Positions 8,620-16,883 of a stretch of DNA of 64,000 bases are shown piece after piece. The DNA is taken from contig CAZERC010000002.1 of assembly GCA_964515395.1 (NCBI GenBank), positions 91,185 to 155,184 of the forward strand, written 5' to 3'. This DNA is from UBA1876 sp964515395 (GTDB lineage: Bacteria; Synergistota; Synergistia; Synergistales; Thermovirgaceae). A program made the translations under genes and the position numbers. The first letter of the stretch is position 1, and the number at the start of each line of letters is the position of its first letter. The notes beneath the pieces are model-generated. The model did not search any database. It was not told the DNA's origin and worked only from the letters and a program-made list of their open reading frames with translations.

Positions 8620-9732
8620 ATGCTCCGGCCGACGCGGATGGAAGTCAGCCTGACGAATCTGAAGCGGAATGTCTCGAGAATTCAGGAGTTTATCAGCCCC
8701 AATGCACGCATGATGGCAGTCGTCAAGGCCGACGGGTACGGCATGGGTATGGAGCACGTTGCAAAAGCTTGCATAGAGGCCGGGTGCACACGTCTTGCCG
8801 TTGCGACGGCGGATGAGGCTGTAGGTTTACGGGACGCGGGCATTCCGGTTCCGGTTCTCGTGATGGGACCATCGACCAAAGAGGCAGCCAAGGAGTTTGT
8901 AGAAAAAGACATCACAGCTACCGTCACGGACCTGGGCTTCGCTCAAGCCCTGAGCCAGGCGGCCCTTGAAGCGGGAAAAATCGCAAGATTCCACCTGAAG
9001 ATCGATACGGGCATGGGGAGAATAGGTTTTCTGCCTCAAGAAGCTCACGGTGCCGTCGAACAGCTCCTGAGTTTTACGGGTCTGGAAATGGAGGGTGTTT
9101 TTACCCATTTCGCCACTGCTGACGAGAGGAACCTCGAGTACACGAAGACCCAGTTCCGCCGCTTCGGCGAGGTTCTTGCGACGCTTCGGACGAAAGGTGT
9201 GAGGTTTCGGCTGCGTCATTGCTGTAACAGCGCAGCAACGGTGAATTGTCCCGACATGCATCTCGATGCCGTTCGCCCGGGGCTCATCATGTACGGAATG
9301 TGGCCTTCCGGATGGTGTGAACGCCCCTTTGATCTGGAACCTGTTTTCAGGGTCATCACGCGGATCGCCGTCCTGAGAGAACTGCCCCCCGGAAGCGGAG
9401 TGGGTTACGGTCTGAAATATATGACGAGAGGGAACGAGCGCGTCGCCGTCCTTCCTGTAGGGTATCACGATGGCTACACGCGTCCGCTGTCGATGAAAGT
9501 TGATGTCCTCGTCAGAGGGCAGAGGGCTCCGGTTATAGGCAATATTTGCATGGATCAGATGATGGTGGACGTAACGGATATTCCCGATGCGGTTCCCGGT
9601 GACGAGGTTGTGCTCGTCGGAAAACAGGGAAGGGAAGAAATATCGCCCGAGGAAATAGCGGGCATACTGGGAACGATAAACTACGAGGTTCCGAATCTTT
9701 TCACAAAAAGGGTGGAGCGGGTTTACGAATAG
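8620..9732 (+). CDS. alr: Alanine racemase
   Basis: PLP-dependent alanine racemase (370 aa, normal length). The PLP lysine is in AVVKADGYGMG (Lys36) and the catalytic tyrosine in GSGVGYGLKY (Tyr263); the barrel and C-terminal beta domain (MDQMMVDVTDIP, LGTINYEVPNLFTKRV) are complete. The open frame extends upstream to 8494, overlapping the symporter gene, but the ATG at 8620 has AAAGGAGG directly before it. It is placed between the alanine symporter and alanine dehydrogenase, so besides making D-alanine for the cell wall it may feed imported D-alanine into L-alanine oxidation. The second role is inference from gene order. Confidence 0.95.
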   Translation: MLRPTRMEVSLTNLKRNVSRIQEFISPNARMMAVVKADGYGMGMEHVAKACIEAGCTRLAVATADEAVGLRDAGIPVPVLVMGPSTKEAAKEFVEKDITATVTDLGFAQALSQAALEAGKIARFHLKIDTGMGRIGFLPQEAHGAVEQLLSFTGLEMEGVFTHFATADERNLEYTKTQFRRFGEVLATLRTKGVRFRLRHCCNSAATVNCPDMHLDAVRPGLIMYGMWPSGWCERPFDLEPVFRVITRIAVLRELPPGSGVGYGLKYMTRGNERVAVLPVGYHDGYTRPLSMKVDVLVRGQRAPVIGNICMDQMMVDVTDIPDAVPGDEVVLVGKQGREEISPEEIAGILGTINYEVPNLFTKRVERVYE

Positions 9733-9768
9733 TTCCGTTTCCCTGTTTTTCAACCTGAGTAGAGAAAA

Positions 9769-9787
9769 TGACAGGATTGCATTGTCA
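9769..9787 (+). promoter_or_regulatory. Inverted repeat upstream of ald
   Basis: TGACA (9769-9773) and TGTCA (9783-9787) form a short inverted repeat in the 111-bp gap before ald. It could be an operator half-site pair for regulation of alanine dehydrogenase. The arms are short, so chance cannot be excluded. Confidence 0.3.
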
Positions 9788-9843
9788 GAAATTTGTGAAT
9801 TGAAACGCATATCAAATTCGATCCATAGGAGGGAAATCGTTTC

Positions 9844-10959
9844 ATGAAAATCGGATGCCCGAAAGAAGTCAAGAACCATGAGTATCGTGTTGGACTGGTC
9901 CCTGCTGCCGTTCAGGCCTATACCAAAGCCGGCCACCAGGTGTTCGTTGAAAAAGGCGCAGGTCTGGGATCGGGGATAACCGACGAAGAATACGCTTCCG
10001 CAGGGGCGAAACTGCTTGACACCGCAAAGGAAGTCTGGGACAGCGCGGAAATGATTGTAAAGGTCAAGGAGCCGCTGCCCCAGGAGTATGACCTGATGAA
10101 GGAGAACCAGCTCATTTACACCTATTTCCATTTTGCCGCCGATGAGAAGCTCACCAAGGCCTGCATGGACAAGAAGATCATCGCCCTCGCCTATGAAACA
10201 GTGACCGAGTCCAACGGCTCACTTCCGCTCCTCAAGCCAATGAGCGAAATCGCCGGACGCATGTCAACGCTGATGGGTGCCTACTTCCTTGCAAAGCCAA
10301 ACGGCGGACAGGGTCTCCTCCCGACTGGTGTGCCTGGAGTCGCGCCGGCGAACGTGGTCGTCGTCGGTGGTGGAGTCGTCGGAGCAAATGCTGCGAAGGT
10401 CGCGGCAGGGTTGGGATGCAAGGTCTCCATATTCGATATCAATCCCGACAGGCTCGAATATCTTGAGTCGATCATGCCGGCAAATGTCTTTCCGATTTAC
10501 AGCGATCCCATTGTTCTTGAAGCAGCTTACCGTGAAGCAGATATCGTCGTCGGCGCCGTTTTGATTCCGGGTGCAAAAGCTCCAAAGCTCATCAAGAAAG
10601 AGCACCTGAAGATCATGAAGCCCGGTTCGGTTATCGTCGATGTCGCCATCGACCAGGGAGGATGCGCGGAGACTTCGAAACCGACCACTCACAGCGACCC
10701 GGTTTTCGTCGTCGATGGTGTCATTCATTATTGTGTCGCCAACATGCCCGGTGCTTTTTCACGAACGGCGACCCTTGCATTGAACAATTACACATTGCCT
10801 TACGGTCTCCAGCTGGCGAACAAGGGTGTGGAACAGGCCTGCAAGGAGAATGCGGCGATCTGCAAGGGGCTCAACATGTACAAGGGCAAAGTGACGTTCA
10901 AGGGAGTATCAGAAGCTTTTGATCTTCCTTACACCCCTCCTGAAGAAGCCATTGCCTGA
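9844..10959 (+). CDS. ald: Alanine dehydrogenase
   Basis: NAD-dependent alanine dehydrogenase (371 aa), converting L-alanine, water and NAD+ to pyruvate, ammonia and NADH. It has the family N-terminus MKIGCPKEVKNHEYRVGLVP, the substrate-binding MIVKVKEPL lysine, the catalytic His in YTYFHFA (His96), the Rossmann motif VVVVGGGVVG and the DVAIDQGG aspartate. The ATG at 9844 has AGGAGGGAAA upstream. It follows alr in the same direction and is closed by a strong terminator. In this setting it would be the entry of alanine into fermentation, producing the NADH that the formate and other redox modules must handle. Confidence 0.96.
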   Translation: MKIGCPKEVKNHEYRVGLVPAAVQAYTKAGHQVFVEKGAGLGSGITDEEYASAGAKLLDTAKEVWDSAEMIVKVKEPLPQEYDLMKENQLIYTYFHFAADEKLTKACMDKKIIALAYETVTESNGSLPLLKPMSEIAGRMSTLMGAYFLAKPNGGQGLLPTGVPGVAPANVVVVGGGVVGANAAKVAAGLGCKVSIFDINPDRLEYLESIMPANVFPIYSDPIVLEAAYREADIVVGAVLIPGAKAPKLIKKEHLKIMKPGSVIVDVAIDQGGCAETSKPTTHSDPVFVVDGVIHYCVANMPGAFSRTATLALNNYTLPYGLQLANKGVEQACKENAAICKGLNMYKGKVTFKGVSEAFDLPYTPPEEAIA

Positions 10960-10978
10960 AGGCAGCGGCGGAGATATC

Positions 10979-11009
10979 ATGGCGGCTCCCCGGAGCCGCC
11001 ATTTTTTTT
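10979..11009 (+). terminator. Intrinsic terminator after ald
   Basis: ATGGCGGCTCC (10979-10989) pairs with GGAGCCGCCAT (10992-11002) and is followed by eight T residues (11002-11009). This is a classical Rho-independent terminator. Confidence 0.9.
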
Positions 11010-11030
11010 GCGGCTTTTCCGGGGTATAAT
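11002..11030 (+). promoter_or_regulatory. Candidate promoter of the transketolase gene, overlapping the ald terminator
   Basis: TATAAT at 11025-11030 lies 17 bp after TTTTTT at 11002-11007, which is the T tract of the ald terminator. The -10 is perfect, while the -35 is poor (3 of 6 to TTGACA at best). The same arrangement is seen upstream of pgi. Confidence 0.4.
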
Positions 11031-11090
11031 CCTGTAACTGAATGGGTTGAGGGAATACGAAAAACTTCCTCCGAAAGGAGTGTGCAATTC

Positions 11091-13037
11091 TTGAAAACAT
11101 TGAAACAGGCACTGGAGGGCTTCCCGGAAGCGACTCTGGAGCCTGAACTGGTGGAACGAGTGCGGGAAGCGGCAAGACTTTGCAGGATCAGGGCGGTAAC
11201 CATGACTACGGTTGCGGACAGTGGTCACCCCGCAGGATCACTTTCAAGCATGGAAATGTGCCTTATGACCTATGGCGTGGCAAAAATCGGTGATGATTCA
11301 GAAAAAAACGGGAACAATGACAGGGTGGTGGTGAGCCACGGTCACGTATCGCCTGCGGTGTATTCGGTGCTTTCCTGTTATGGATTGATTCCCGAAGACG
11401 ACGTGCTTGCCTTTTTCCGGAAAGCCGGGAGCCCATATCAAGGACATGTGGTTCGTCAACTGCCCGGAGTCTCCTGGTCCACCGGGAACCTCGGACAGGG
11501 GCTGGCTGCCGGAGTCGGTTTTGCCCTTGCAAAAAAGGTCAGGGGCGAAGAGGGTCGAATATATGTCCTCATGAGTGACGGTGAACAGGTCAAGGGGCAA
11601 GTAGCAGAGGCGAGGCGGATTGCGAAACATCATGCTCTTCCCAATCTTACCGTCCTCGTAGATCTGAATCAGATCCAGATTTCGGGTCGTACGGACAGCA
11701 TTATGAAGGCTGATATCAAAAAGCTGTGGGAAGCCGACGGGTGGGAAGTGACGGAAATCGACGGACACGATCCGGCGGCTCTTTATGAATCGTTGCGAAA
11801 GACCGGTTTTTCTGAAGCCCCTCAGGTTCTTCTGTGTCGGACAGTTATGGGGAAGGGCGTTTCCTTTATGGAGGATCGTCCCGATTACCATGGCAAGGCA
11901 CCGAAGCAGGAAGAATACGAAAGGGCCATGAGGGAACTTGGCGGTGACCATCGGGTCCTTGAGCGGTATCGTGAACTGAGGAAACGTGGCCCAGTATCCG
12001 GGCCTCCGTTTCAGGTGACATCCCCGGAAGTGAGCATAGATGGAGGAGAACCCAGGGAATATGGTCCGGAAAATCTTACCGACTGCCGTACAGCCTTTGG
12101 AAACGCCCTGGGTGACATTGGTGAAGCCAATTACGAAAAAAAGGGAAAGGGGCCATTGCTTGTTTTTGACTGCGACCTCGCCGGGTCCGTGAAAATATCG
12201 GATTTTGCAAAAAAATGTCCCCAATGGTTTTTCGAAACCGGAGTACAGGAACACGCCACTGCAACAGTTGCAGGGGCGGCCTCAATTGCAGGATGCACGA
12301 GCCTGTGGGCGGACTTCGGCGTCTTCGGGATTTCTGAAGTCTACAATCAACAGCGACTTAATGACATTAATGGCGCAAATCTCAAACTTGCCCTGACCCA
12401 TGTAGGGCTTGACGTCGGAGAGGACGGGGAAACCCACCAGTGTATCGACTACATCGGGCTTTTCAGAAACTTTTTTGACTGGAAACTGGTGATCCCTGCC
12501 GATCCGAATCAGGCCGACAGAATGACCCGCTTTGCCGTTACGACACCGGGTAACATCTGTCTGGCCATGGGAAGGAGCAAGGTTCCCGTTGTGACCACCG
12601 AAGATGGCAAACCTTTCTTTGCAGGTGATTACCAGTTCCGCTATGGAAAGGCCGATCTTCTCAGAAACGGAGAGGACATGACCATCATGTGCAGTGGTCA
12701 CATGGCCTACAGGGCAATATCCGCCTGGGAAAAACTCCGGGAGAAGGGAATCACTGCAAAGGTCTATCATGTGGGGTGTCCTCTGTCCATCGATCCGGAA
12801 GCCGTAGCCGAAGCGGCGGCAACGGGAAACATTCTTACCTATGAAGATCACAACAGGCACTCCGGCCTCGGCTCACAGGTGGCGGCAAGTCTTGTCGAAA
12901 ACGGGCTTTCCGCGAATCTGGTCAGGATGGGTGTACACCGTTATGGCGATTCGGGGAAATCTGCTGAGGTTATAGAAAAAATGGGCCTTTCGGTGGATGA
13001 TCTCGTACGAGCTGCAGTGAATCTGATCAGAAAATAA
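11091..13037 (+). CDS. Transketolase
   Basis: Full-length transketolase (about 648 aa) of the thiamine-diphosphate family, transferring two-carbon units in the pentose phosphate pathway. The N-terminal domain has DSGHPAGSLSSMEM and the ThDP/Mg motif around MSDGEQVKGQ...LVDLNQIQ; the canonical GDG reads SDG here. The central pyrimidine domain has TGVQEHATATVAGAASIAG, and the C-terminal domain is present. The open frame begins at GTG 11082, which lies only one base after the AAAGGAG site, so TTG 11091 at normal spacing is preferred. It stands 31 bp before exbB. The DXS subfamily and a split transketolase are excluded by the domain order and length. Confidence 0.88.
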   Translation: MKTLKQALEGFPEATLEPELVERVREAARLCRIRAVTMTTVADSGHPAGSLSSMEMCLMTYGVAKIGDDSEKNGNNDRVVVSHGHVSPAVYSVLSCYGLIPEDDVLAFFRKAGSPYQGHVVRQLPGVSWSTGNLGQGLAAGVGFALAKKVRGEEGRIYVLMSDGEQVKGQVAEARRIAKHHALPNLTVLVDLNQIQISGRTDSIMKADIKKLWEADGWEVTEIDGHDPAALYESLRKTGFSEAPQVLLCRTVMGKGVSFMEDRPDYHGKAPKQEEYERAMRELGGDHRVLERYRELRKRGPVSGPPFQVTSPEVSIDGGEPREYGPENLTDCRTAFGNALGDIGEANYEKKGKGPLLVFDCDLAGSVKISDFAKKCPQWFFETGVQEHATATVAGAASIAGCTSLWADFGVFGISEVYNQQRLNDINGANLKLALTHVGLDVGEDGETHQCIDYIGLFRNFFDWKLVIPADPNQADRMTRFAVTTPGNICLAMGRSKVPVVTTEDGKPFFAGDYQFRYGKADLLRNGEDMTIMCSGHMAYRAISAWEKLREKGITAKVYHVGCPLSIDPEAVAEAAATGNILTYEDHNRHSGLGSQVAASLVENGLSANLVRMGVHRYGDSGKSAEVIEKMGLSVDDLVRAAVNLIRK

Positions 13038-13067
13038 CGAAGATTTGAATGTGATGGGGGGTTTTTT

Positions 13068-13688
13068 ATGACGATACTTGCCGCGGGCGGACCGGTCATT
13101 TGGGGGATTCTGGGCCTTTCCGTCCTTGCAGCTGCAATTGTCCTGGAGAGATTGTGGTTTTACCGGTCCGCATCCACTGACGCAGAAGAGCTTGAGCTTG
13201 CCCTCGGAGAACATCTTTACCGCGGCGAGAAAGAAGAAGCGATAGATCTGGTAAACAGAGAGGAAAGCTCCCTTCACAGGGTTTTCAGGGTGGCCATCAT
13301 GCACTGGGGAGCTGACTCGGAAGCGCTGAAAAGTCTTGCGGAACAGGAAGTACGTCGGGAACTCTTCCGGTGGGAGCGCGGACTCGGCTTTCTAGCGGTC
13401 ATTGCAAGGGTGGCCCCGCTTCTGGGGCTTCTCGGGACAATCCTCGGGATGATCGATGTCTTCATGAATCTTCCAACCATGAGTGGAGCAAACATGCATG
13501 TCATGGCAGAAGGTATATGGAAAGCGCTGCTGACCACAGTGGCTGGACTGACCCTGGCGGTTCCGGTCATTCTTTGTCACGCATACCTCATGAGCAGGGT
13601 CGAAAGGAATGAGGAGGCCTTGTGGCGAGGTGTCGACTTTCTCCTCAGGGAAAAAATGCTTCGAAGCGACAGGACTGCTCAGTCATGA
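13068..13688 (+). CDS. exbB: ExbB/TolQ/MotA family proton channel protein
   Basis: Inner-membrane protein (206 aa) of the ExbB/TolQ family, forming with ExbD the proton channel that energises TonB. It shows an N-terminal hydrophobic segment (GILGLSVLAAAIVLERLWFY), a cytoplasmic loop and two closely spaced C-terminal segments with APLLGLLGTILGMIDVF and AEGIWKALLTTVAGLTLAVP, the family signatures. The ATG at 13068 follows a six-G ribosome site. It overlaps the next gene by 4 bp (ATGA). ExbB rather than TolQ is chosen because exbD and a TonB protein follow. Confidence 0.9.
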   Translation: MTILAAGGPVIWGILGLSVLAAAIVLERLWFYRSASTDAEELELALGEHLYRGEKEEAIDLVNREESSLHRVFRVAIMHWGADSEALKSLAEQEVRRELFRWERGLGFLAVIARVAPLLGLLGTILGMIDVFMNLPTMSGANMHVMAEGIWKALLTTVAGLTLAVPVILCHAYLMSRVERNEEALWRGVDFLLREKMLRSDRTAQS

Positions 13689-14599
13689 AAAGGGCCGTTT
13701 CGAGCCGTTTTTTTCTGTCGGCCGTTATTGCGGCGATCTTTTTCTCAATTTCCGTTTCGCCTGTTACCGGACAAGAAGCACGAACCCGCAGAATCGTTTC
13801 CCTGGCACCAAGCGTCACGGAGTCACTTTTTGCCTTGGGTTTCGGGGAGGAAGTCGTCGGTGTCACCGATTACGATTTGTATCCGAAAGACGTCGTGGCT
13901 CTTCCGAAGGTCGGAGGGTACTATGACCCCTCACTCGAAAAGATACTTTCCCTTGAACCGGACCTGGTGATAGGAATAAAAACCTTTCATTCCGGGCTTC
14001 TTGACCGGCTTGAAGACCTGGGAATCCAGGTTCTTTCTCTGGTAGTCCACAGGCGCTTCAACGACATCAGACTTGCCATGGACCGTCTTGCCGAAGAACT
14101 CGGGCAACCGCAGGCTGCTGAAGAGGCCTGGCAGAACATCCTGAATGAACTGGCCCAGGTGCGAAAGAAAGCAAGACGCCTTTTCGGAGAAAATCCCCCT
14201 TCCGTGATGGTCGTCGTGTGGCATGACCCGCTGACGATTGCCGGAGGTTACAATTACATTGACGATATTCTGGACAGGATTGGTCTTCCCAATGCCGCAG
14301 GCGACATCCGGTACACCTTTCCCGTAATCGACCGTGAAGGTCTTGTTGTCCGTAATCCCTCCGTATTGATCGTAGCAGCCGCTTCCACAGGCATGAGCTT
14401 TTCCGAAAAGGATCTCAGGTCGGTCTTGAGCGGGCTTCCCATCGAGGCGGTGACGGAGGACCGCATCGTCACCGTCTCGGCGGATTCCCTGTTTCATCCG
14501 GGACCACGGGCGGCGATAGCCGCGGAAGAGCTGGTCGACGCGGTGGCACAGGTAACTGGAGGTGACACGTGCAGCAATGAGGAGAAGATATTCGACTGA
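13685..14599 (+). CDS. BtuF-like periplasmic cobalamin/siderophore binding protein
   Basis: Periplasmic binding protein (304 aa) of the BtuF/FepB class, which captures vitamin B12 or iron complexes for an ABC importer. An N-terminal signal peptide (hydrophobic stretch about residues 9-28) is followed by RIVSLAPSVTESLFALGFGEEVVGVTDYD, typical of BtuF-type proteins, and by a long helix joining two lobes. It starts at ATG 13685, overlapping exbB by 4 bp, and overlaps exbD by 23 bp. No permease or ATPase gene adjoins it. Its place inside an exbB-exbD-tonB operon suggests that substrate passes from a TonB-dependent receptor to this protein. Cobalamin is the more likely substrate by motif, but iron complexes remain possible. 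Confidence 0.85.
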   Translation: MKRAVSSRFFLSAVIAAIFFSISVSPVTGQEARTRRIVSLAPSVTESLFALGFGEEVVGVTDYDLYPKDVVALPKVGGYYDPSLEKILSLEPDLVIGIKTFHSGLLDRLEDLGIQVLSLVVHRRFNDIRLAMDRLAEELGQPQAAEEAWQNILNELAQVRKKARRLFGENPPSVMVVVWHDPLTIAGGYNYIDDILDRIGLPNAAGDIRYTFPVIDREGLVVRNPSVLIVAAASTGMSFSEKDLRSVLSGLPIEAVTEDRIVTVSADSLFHPGPRAAIAAEELVDAVAQVTGGDTCSNEEKIFD

Positions 14600-14957
14600 C
14601 GTCGAGCTGACTCCACTGATAGATGTGCTTTTCATGCTTATCGTTTTTTTTGTCCTTACCACATCCTTTGCAACTTCGAGCATCCCTGTGGATCTGCCGA
14701 CCGCCGGTGGTGAAGCCCTTCAAGGCAAGGTGCGTGTCATCACGGTGACGGAACAGGGCGAGATTTTTTACGAGGGGGATACGCGAACGCCGACGGGGGT
14801 GGCCGAAATCCTTGCCCGAGAGGACACTGAACAGGGAATCCTGATTCGGGCGGATCGTGAAGCTTCATACGGAGCCATCGTTGAGGTCCTGGATGCACTT
14901 GGAGAAGCGGGGCTGAAACATGTCGACCTTGCGGTGGAGGACATTTCAGTTCCGTGA
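14577..14957 (+). CDS. exbD: ExbD/TolR family protein
   Basis: Inner-membrane protein of 126 aa with one N-terminal membrane segment and a periplasmic domain. The segment carries the proton-path aspartate: ELTPLIDVLFMLIVFFVLTTSF. The ATG at 14577 is about 12 bp after GGAGGTG; the upstream in-frame GTG at 14562 lies inside that ribosome site. It overlaps the binding-protein gene upstream by 23 bp and tonB downstream by 4 bp (GTGA), so the four genes are translationally coupled. It works with ExbB to harvest the proton gradient for TonB. Confidence 0.9.
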   Translation: MRRRYSTDVELTPLIDVLFMLIVFFVLTTSFATSSIPVDLPTAGGEALQGKVRVITVTEQGEIFYEGDTRTPTGVAEILAREDTEQGILIRADREASYGAIVEVLDALGEAGLKHVDLAVEDISVP

Positions 14958-15772
14958 ACCGGCTGAAGGCTTTCCTTCTCTTGAGCCTCCTGCTCCATGT
15001 TGCCTTTTTGGCAATCATGAGCCGGATGCCCCTGCGCGTCCCTCAAAGTGCCGGTAGCGAACCGGTAAGAGTCAGGCTTGTATCCAGGAACCAGGTTGAC
15101 ATTGGAGAAGAGGTAAAAAGAGAAAAAAAGGAACAGGACCAGCCGGCATCCCCCGTGGAAGTAAAAGTCAAAGATAAAGATGAAGATGAAGATGAAGCTG
15201 AAGCTGAAGCTGATAACAAAAGGGAAATCACGGAGGAAGTGAAACACGATTCCGGCAAAGAGGTAAAAAAAACACAGAGAGAAACCAGCGACAGGAAGCG
15301 TGTTGAGAAAACCCTTGCCGAACCGCGGGTAGACGCATCAGAACCGCCGGTAAAACATGAAAAGGCCCGGGAAGGAATTGCAAAAGAAGAAAAGGAAGAA
15401 ACGAAACCGTCCCGGGAAGGCATCGATCCGGTGACTGAAAGGGCCGACGCTTTGCTCAGCCCTGTGCCGGAGCATGTCGACGGCAGTTCAGAAAGAAAGG
15501 AAGAACCGGCTCCTCCGGTGATCACTGAAGAACTCATCCTTGAGAAAACATTGCCGGCGTATCCGCTTGTTGCACGAAGACGCGGAGAAGAGGGAAAAGT
15601 CCTTCTGCGGGTGAACCTGTCGCAGTCCGGAGCGGTAAAGGATGTTACCGTGCAGGAATCCAGCGGTTTTGAACTTCTCGACAGGGCCGCGCTGAAAGCC
15701 GTAAGACGGTGGCGCTTCAGTCGGAAAGCGGCTCGAACGGTACTGGTACCCATCAATTTCAGATTGAAGTGA
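14954..15772 (+). CDS. tonB: TonB family protein with acidic/basic linker
   Basis: Energy-transducing protein of 272 aa. It has a short cytoplasmic N-terminus, one membrane anchor (FLLLSLLLHVAFLAIM), then about 160 residues of highly charged Lys/Glu-rich linker, and a C-terminal TonB domain (TLPAYPLVARRRGEEGKVLLR..., ending with RAALKAVRRWRFSRKA). TonB linkers are usually Pro-rich with Glu-Pro/Lys-Pro repeats; this one is Glu/Lys-rich with fewer prolines. The GTG start at 14954 overlaps the exbD stop. No TonB-dependent receptor gene is in the window. Its presence is the best evidence that the organism has an outer membrane. Confidence 0.9.
   Translation: MNRLKAFLLLSLLLHVAFLAIMSRMPLRVPQSAGSEPVRVRLVSRNQVDIGEEVKREKKEQDQPASPVEVKVKDKDEDEDEAEAEADNKREITEEVKHDSGKEVKKTQRETSDRKRVEKTLAEPRVDASEPPVKHEKAREGIAKEEKEETKPSREGIDPVTERADALLSPVPEHVDGSSERKEEPAPPVITEELILEKTLPAYPLVARRRGEEGKVLLRVNLSQSGAVKDVTVQESSGFELLDRAALKAVRRWRFSRKAARTVLVPINFRLK
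15173..15213 (+). repeat. Low-complexity GAAGAT/GAAGCT hexamer run inside tonB
   Basis: Repeated hexamers encode Lys-Asp-Glu-Asp-Glu-Ala-Glu-Ala alternations in the TonB linker. Such runs can change length by slippage without altering the anchor or the C-terminal domain. Confidence 0.6.
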
Positions 15773-16055
15773 AGGGTCAGGCTCCGAACGGGTTTTGCCT
15801 TTGTCGCGACCATGAACCTGGGGACAGGTCCGGCGGTTTTTGGATACAAGGCGTGTACAATAAGTACAAACATGACTTCAGGCTGATCTTTCAAAAGAAA
15901 TACTTGAAATGTGCGATGGATTTCGGGCAAGAACGATAAAGCGGTGCTCGCCTGGACGCCGCGAAAGCAGGATGGAGGAAACAAGGGATTCTCCCCGGGA
16001 GTCATGTAATTAGAGCTCTATAGAGACCTTTTCTTCGCCAACGGGAGTGATACCT

Positions 16056-16871
16056 ATGAGCGTTCTGAAACCCGGCGATCTCGTGTTCATCTGGTCACCG
16101 GAAAAGGGAGATTCCTTTCTCATTCAACTGGAGGATGGTTCAAAACAGGATACCCGTCTCGGCGTCATCAAGCATGATGACATTCTCGGGAAGTCCCTCG
16201 GAGAGAGTGTCGCGACCCATCTCGGACGGGAGTTCTGCCTTTTGTATCCGACGGTTCACGAATTCAGCCGGCGAGTCAAACGAAAAACACAAATCATGTT
16301 TCCGAAGGATATCGGCTTTGTCCTCCTTGCGCTGAATATCGGTCCAGGTTCCCGCGTAATTGAATGCGGGACAGGATCCGGAAGCCTGACGTCTGTACTC
16401 GCTCATTTCGTCGGCGATGGAGGGAAGGTCATATCGTATGAGCGACGGCCGGAATTTTCGAAACTGGCGGAGCGGAACTGCAGGAAATGGGGTGTCGCGG
16501 ATCGTGTTGAGTTCAAGGTCAAGGATATCAGTGAAGGTTTCGACGAACAGGAAGTAGATGCCCTTTTTCTCGATGTGCCGAATCCGTGGGATTATTTCGG
16601 CCATGCCCGGCATGCCCTGGCTGGAGGGCACCGTATCGGTATTCTTGTCCCGACAACCAACCAGGTCGTTCAGGTCCTGGACGGTCTCGAGGAGTGGAAT
16701 TTCGTCGATCTCCAGATTGTGGAGATCCTCCTGAGACCTTACAAGACAAATAGCCGTAGATTGAGACCTGAAGATACAATGATAGGGCATACGGGGTTTC
16801 TGGTTTTTGGCGCCAAGATGCAGAGGGCCGAGACGGAAGGTGGATTTGTTGAACCTGGTGAAAGGAAATGA
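16056..16871 (+). CDS. trmI: tRNA (adenine-58-N1)-methyltransferase TrmI
   Basis: SAM-dependent methyltransferase (271 aa) that makes m1A58 in the T loop of tRNA. It has the small N-terminal beta domain of TrmI (MSVLKPGDLVFIWSPEKGDSF), then the Rossmann core with VIECGTGSGSLTSVLA (about residues 101-116), DALFLDVPNPWDYF and the C-terminal RPEDTMIGHTGFLVFGAK. ATG 16056 is 8 bp after GGGAG; GTG 16047 is within that site. It is first in a run with queH, whose start is 12 bp downstream. The 283 bp before it contain no gene; a TACAAT at 15856-15861 is the only promoter-like hexamer I noticed there. Confidence 0.9.
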   Translation: MSVLKPGDLVFIWSPEKGDSFLIQLEDGSKQDTRLGVIKHDDILGKSLGESVATHLGREFCLLYPTVHEFSRRVKRKTQIMFPKDIGFVLLALNIGPGSRVIECGTGSGSLTSVLAHFVGDGGKVISYERRPEFSKLAERNCRKWGVADRVEFKVKDISEGFDEQEVDALFLDVPNPWDYFGHARHALAGGHRIGILVPTTNQVVQVLDGLEEWNFVDLQIVEILLRPYKTNSRRLRPEDTMIGHTGFLVFGAKMQRAETEGGFVEPGERK

Positions 16872-16883
16872 TGACAGGAGCGA

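Noticed and set aside
15709..15939. 76-codon open frame after tonB
   Set aside because: It overlaps the conserved C-terminal tonB codons, lacks a ribosome site and has no family features.
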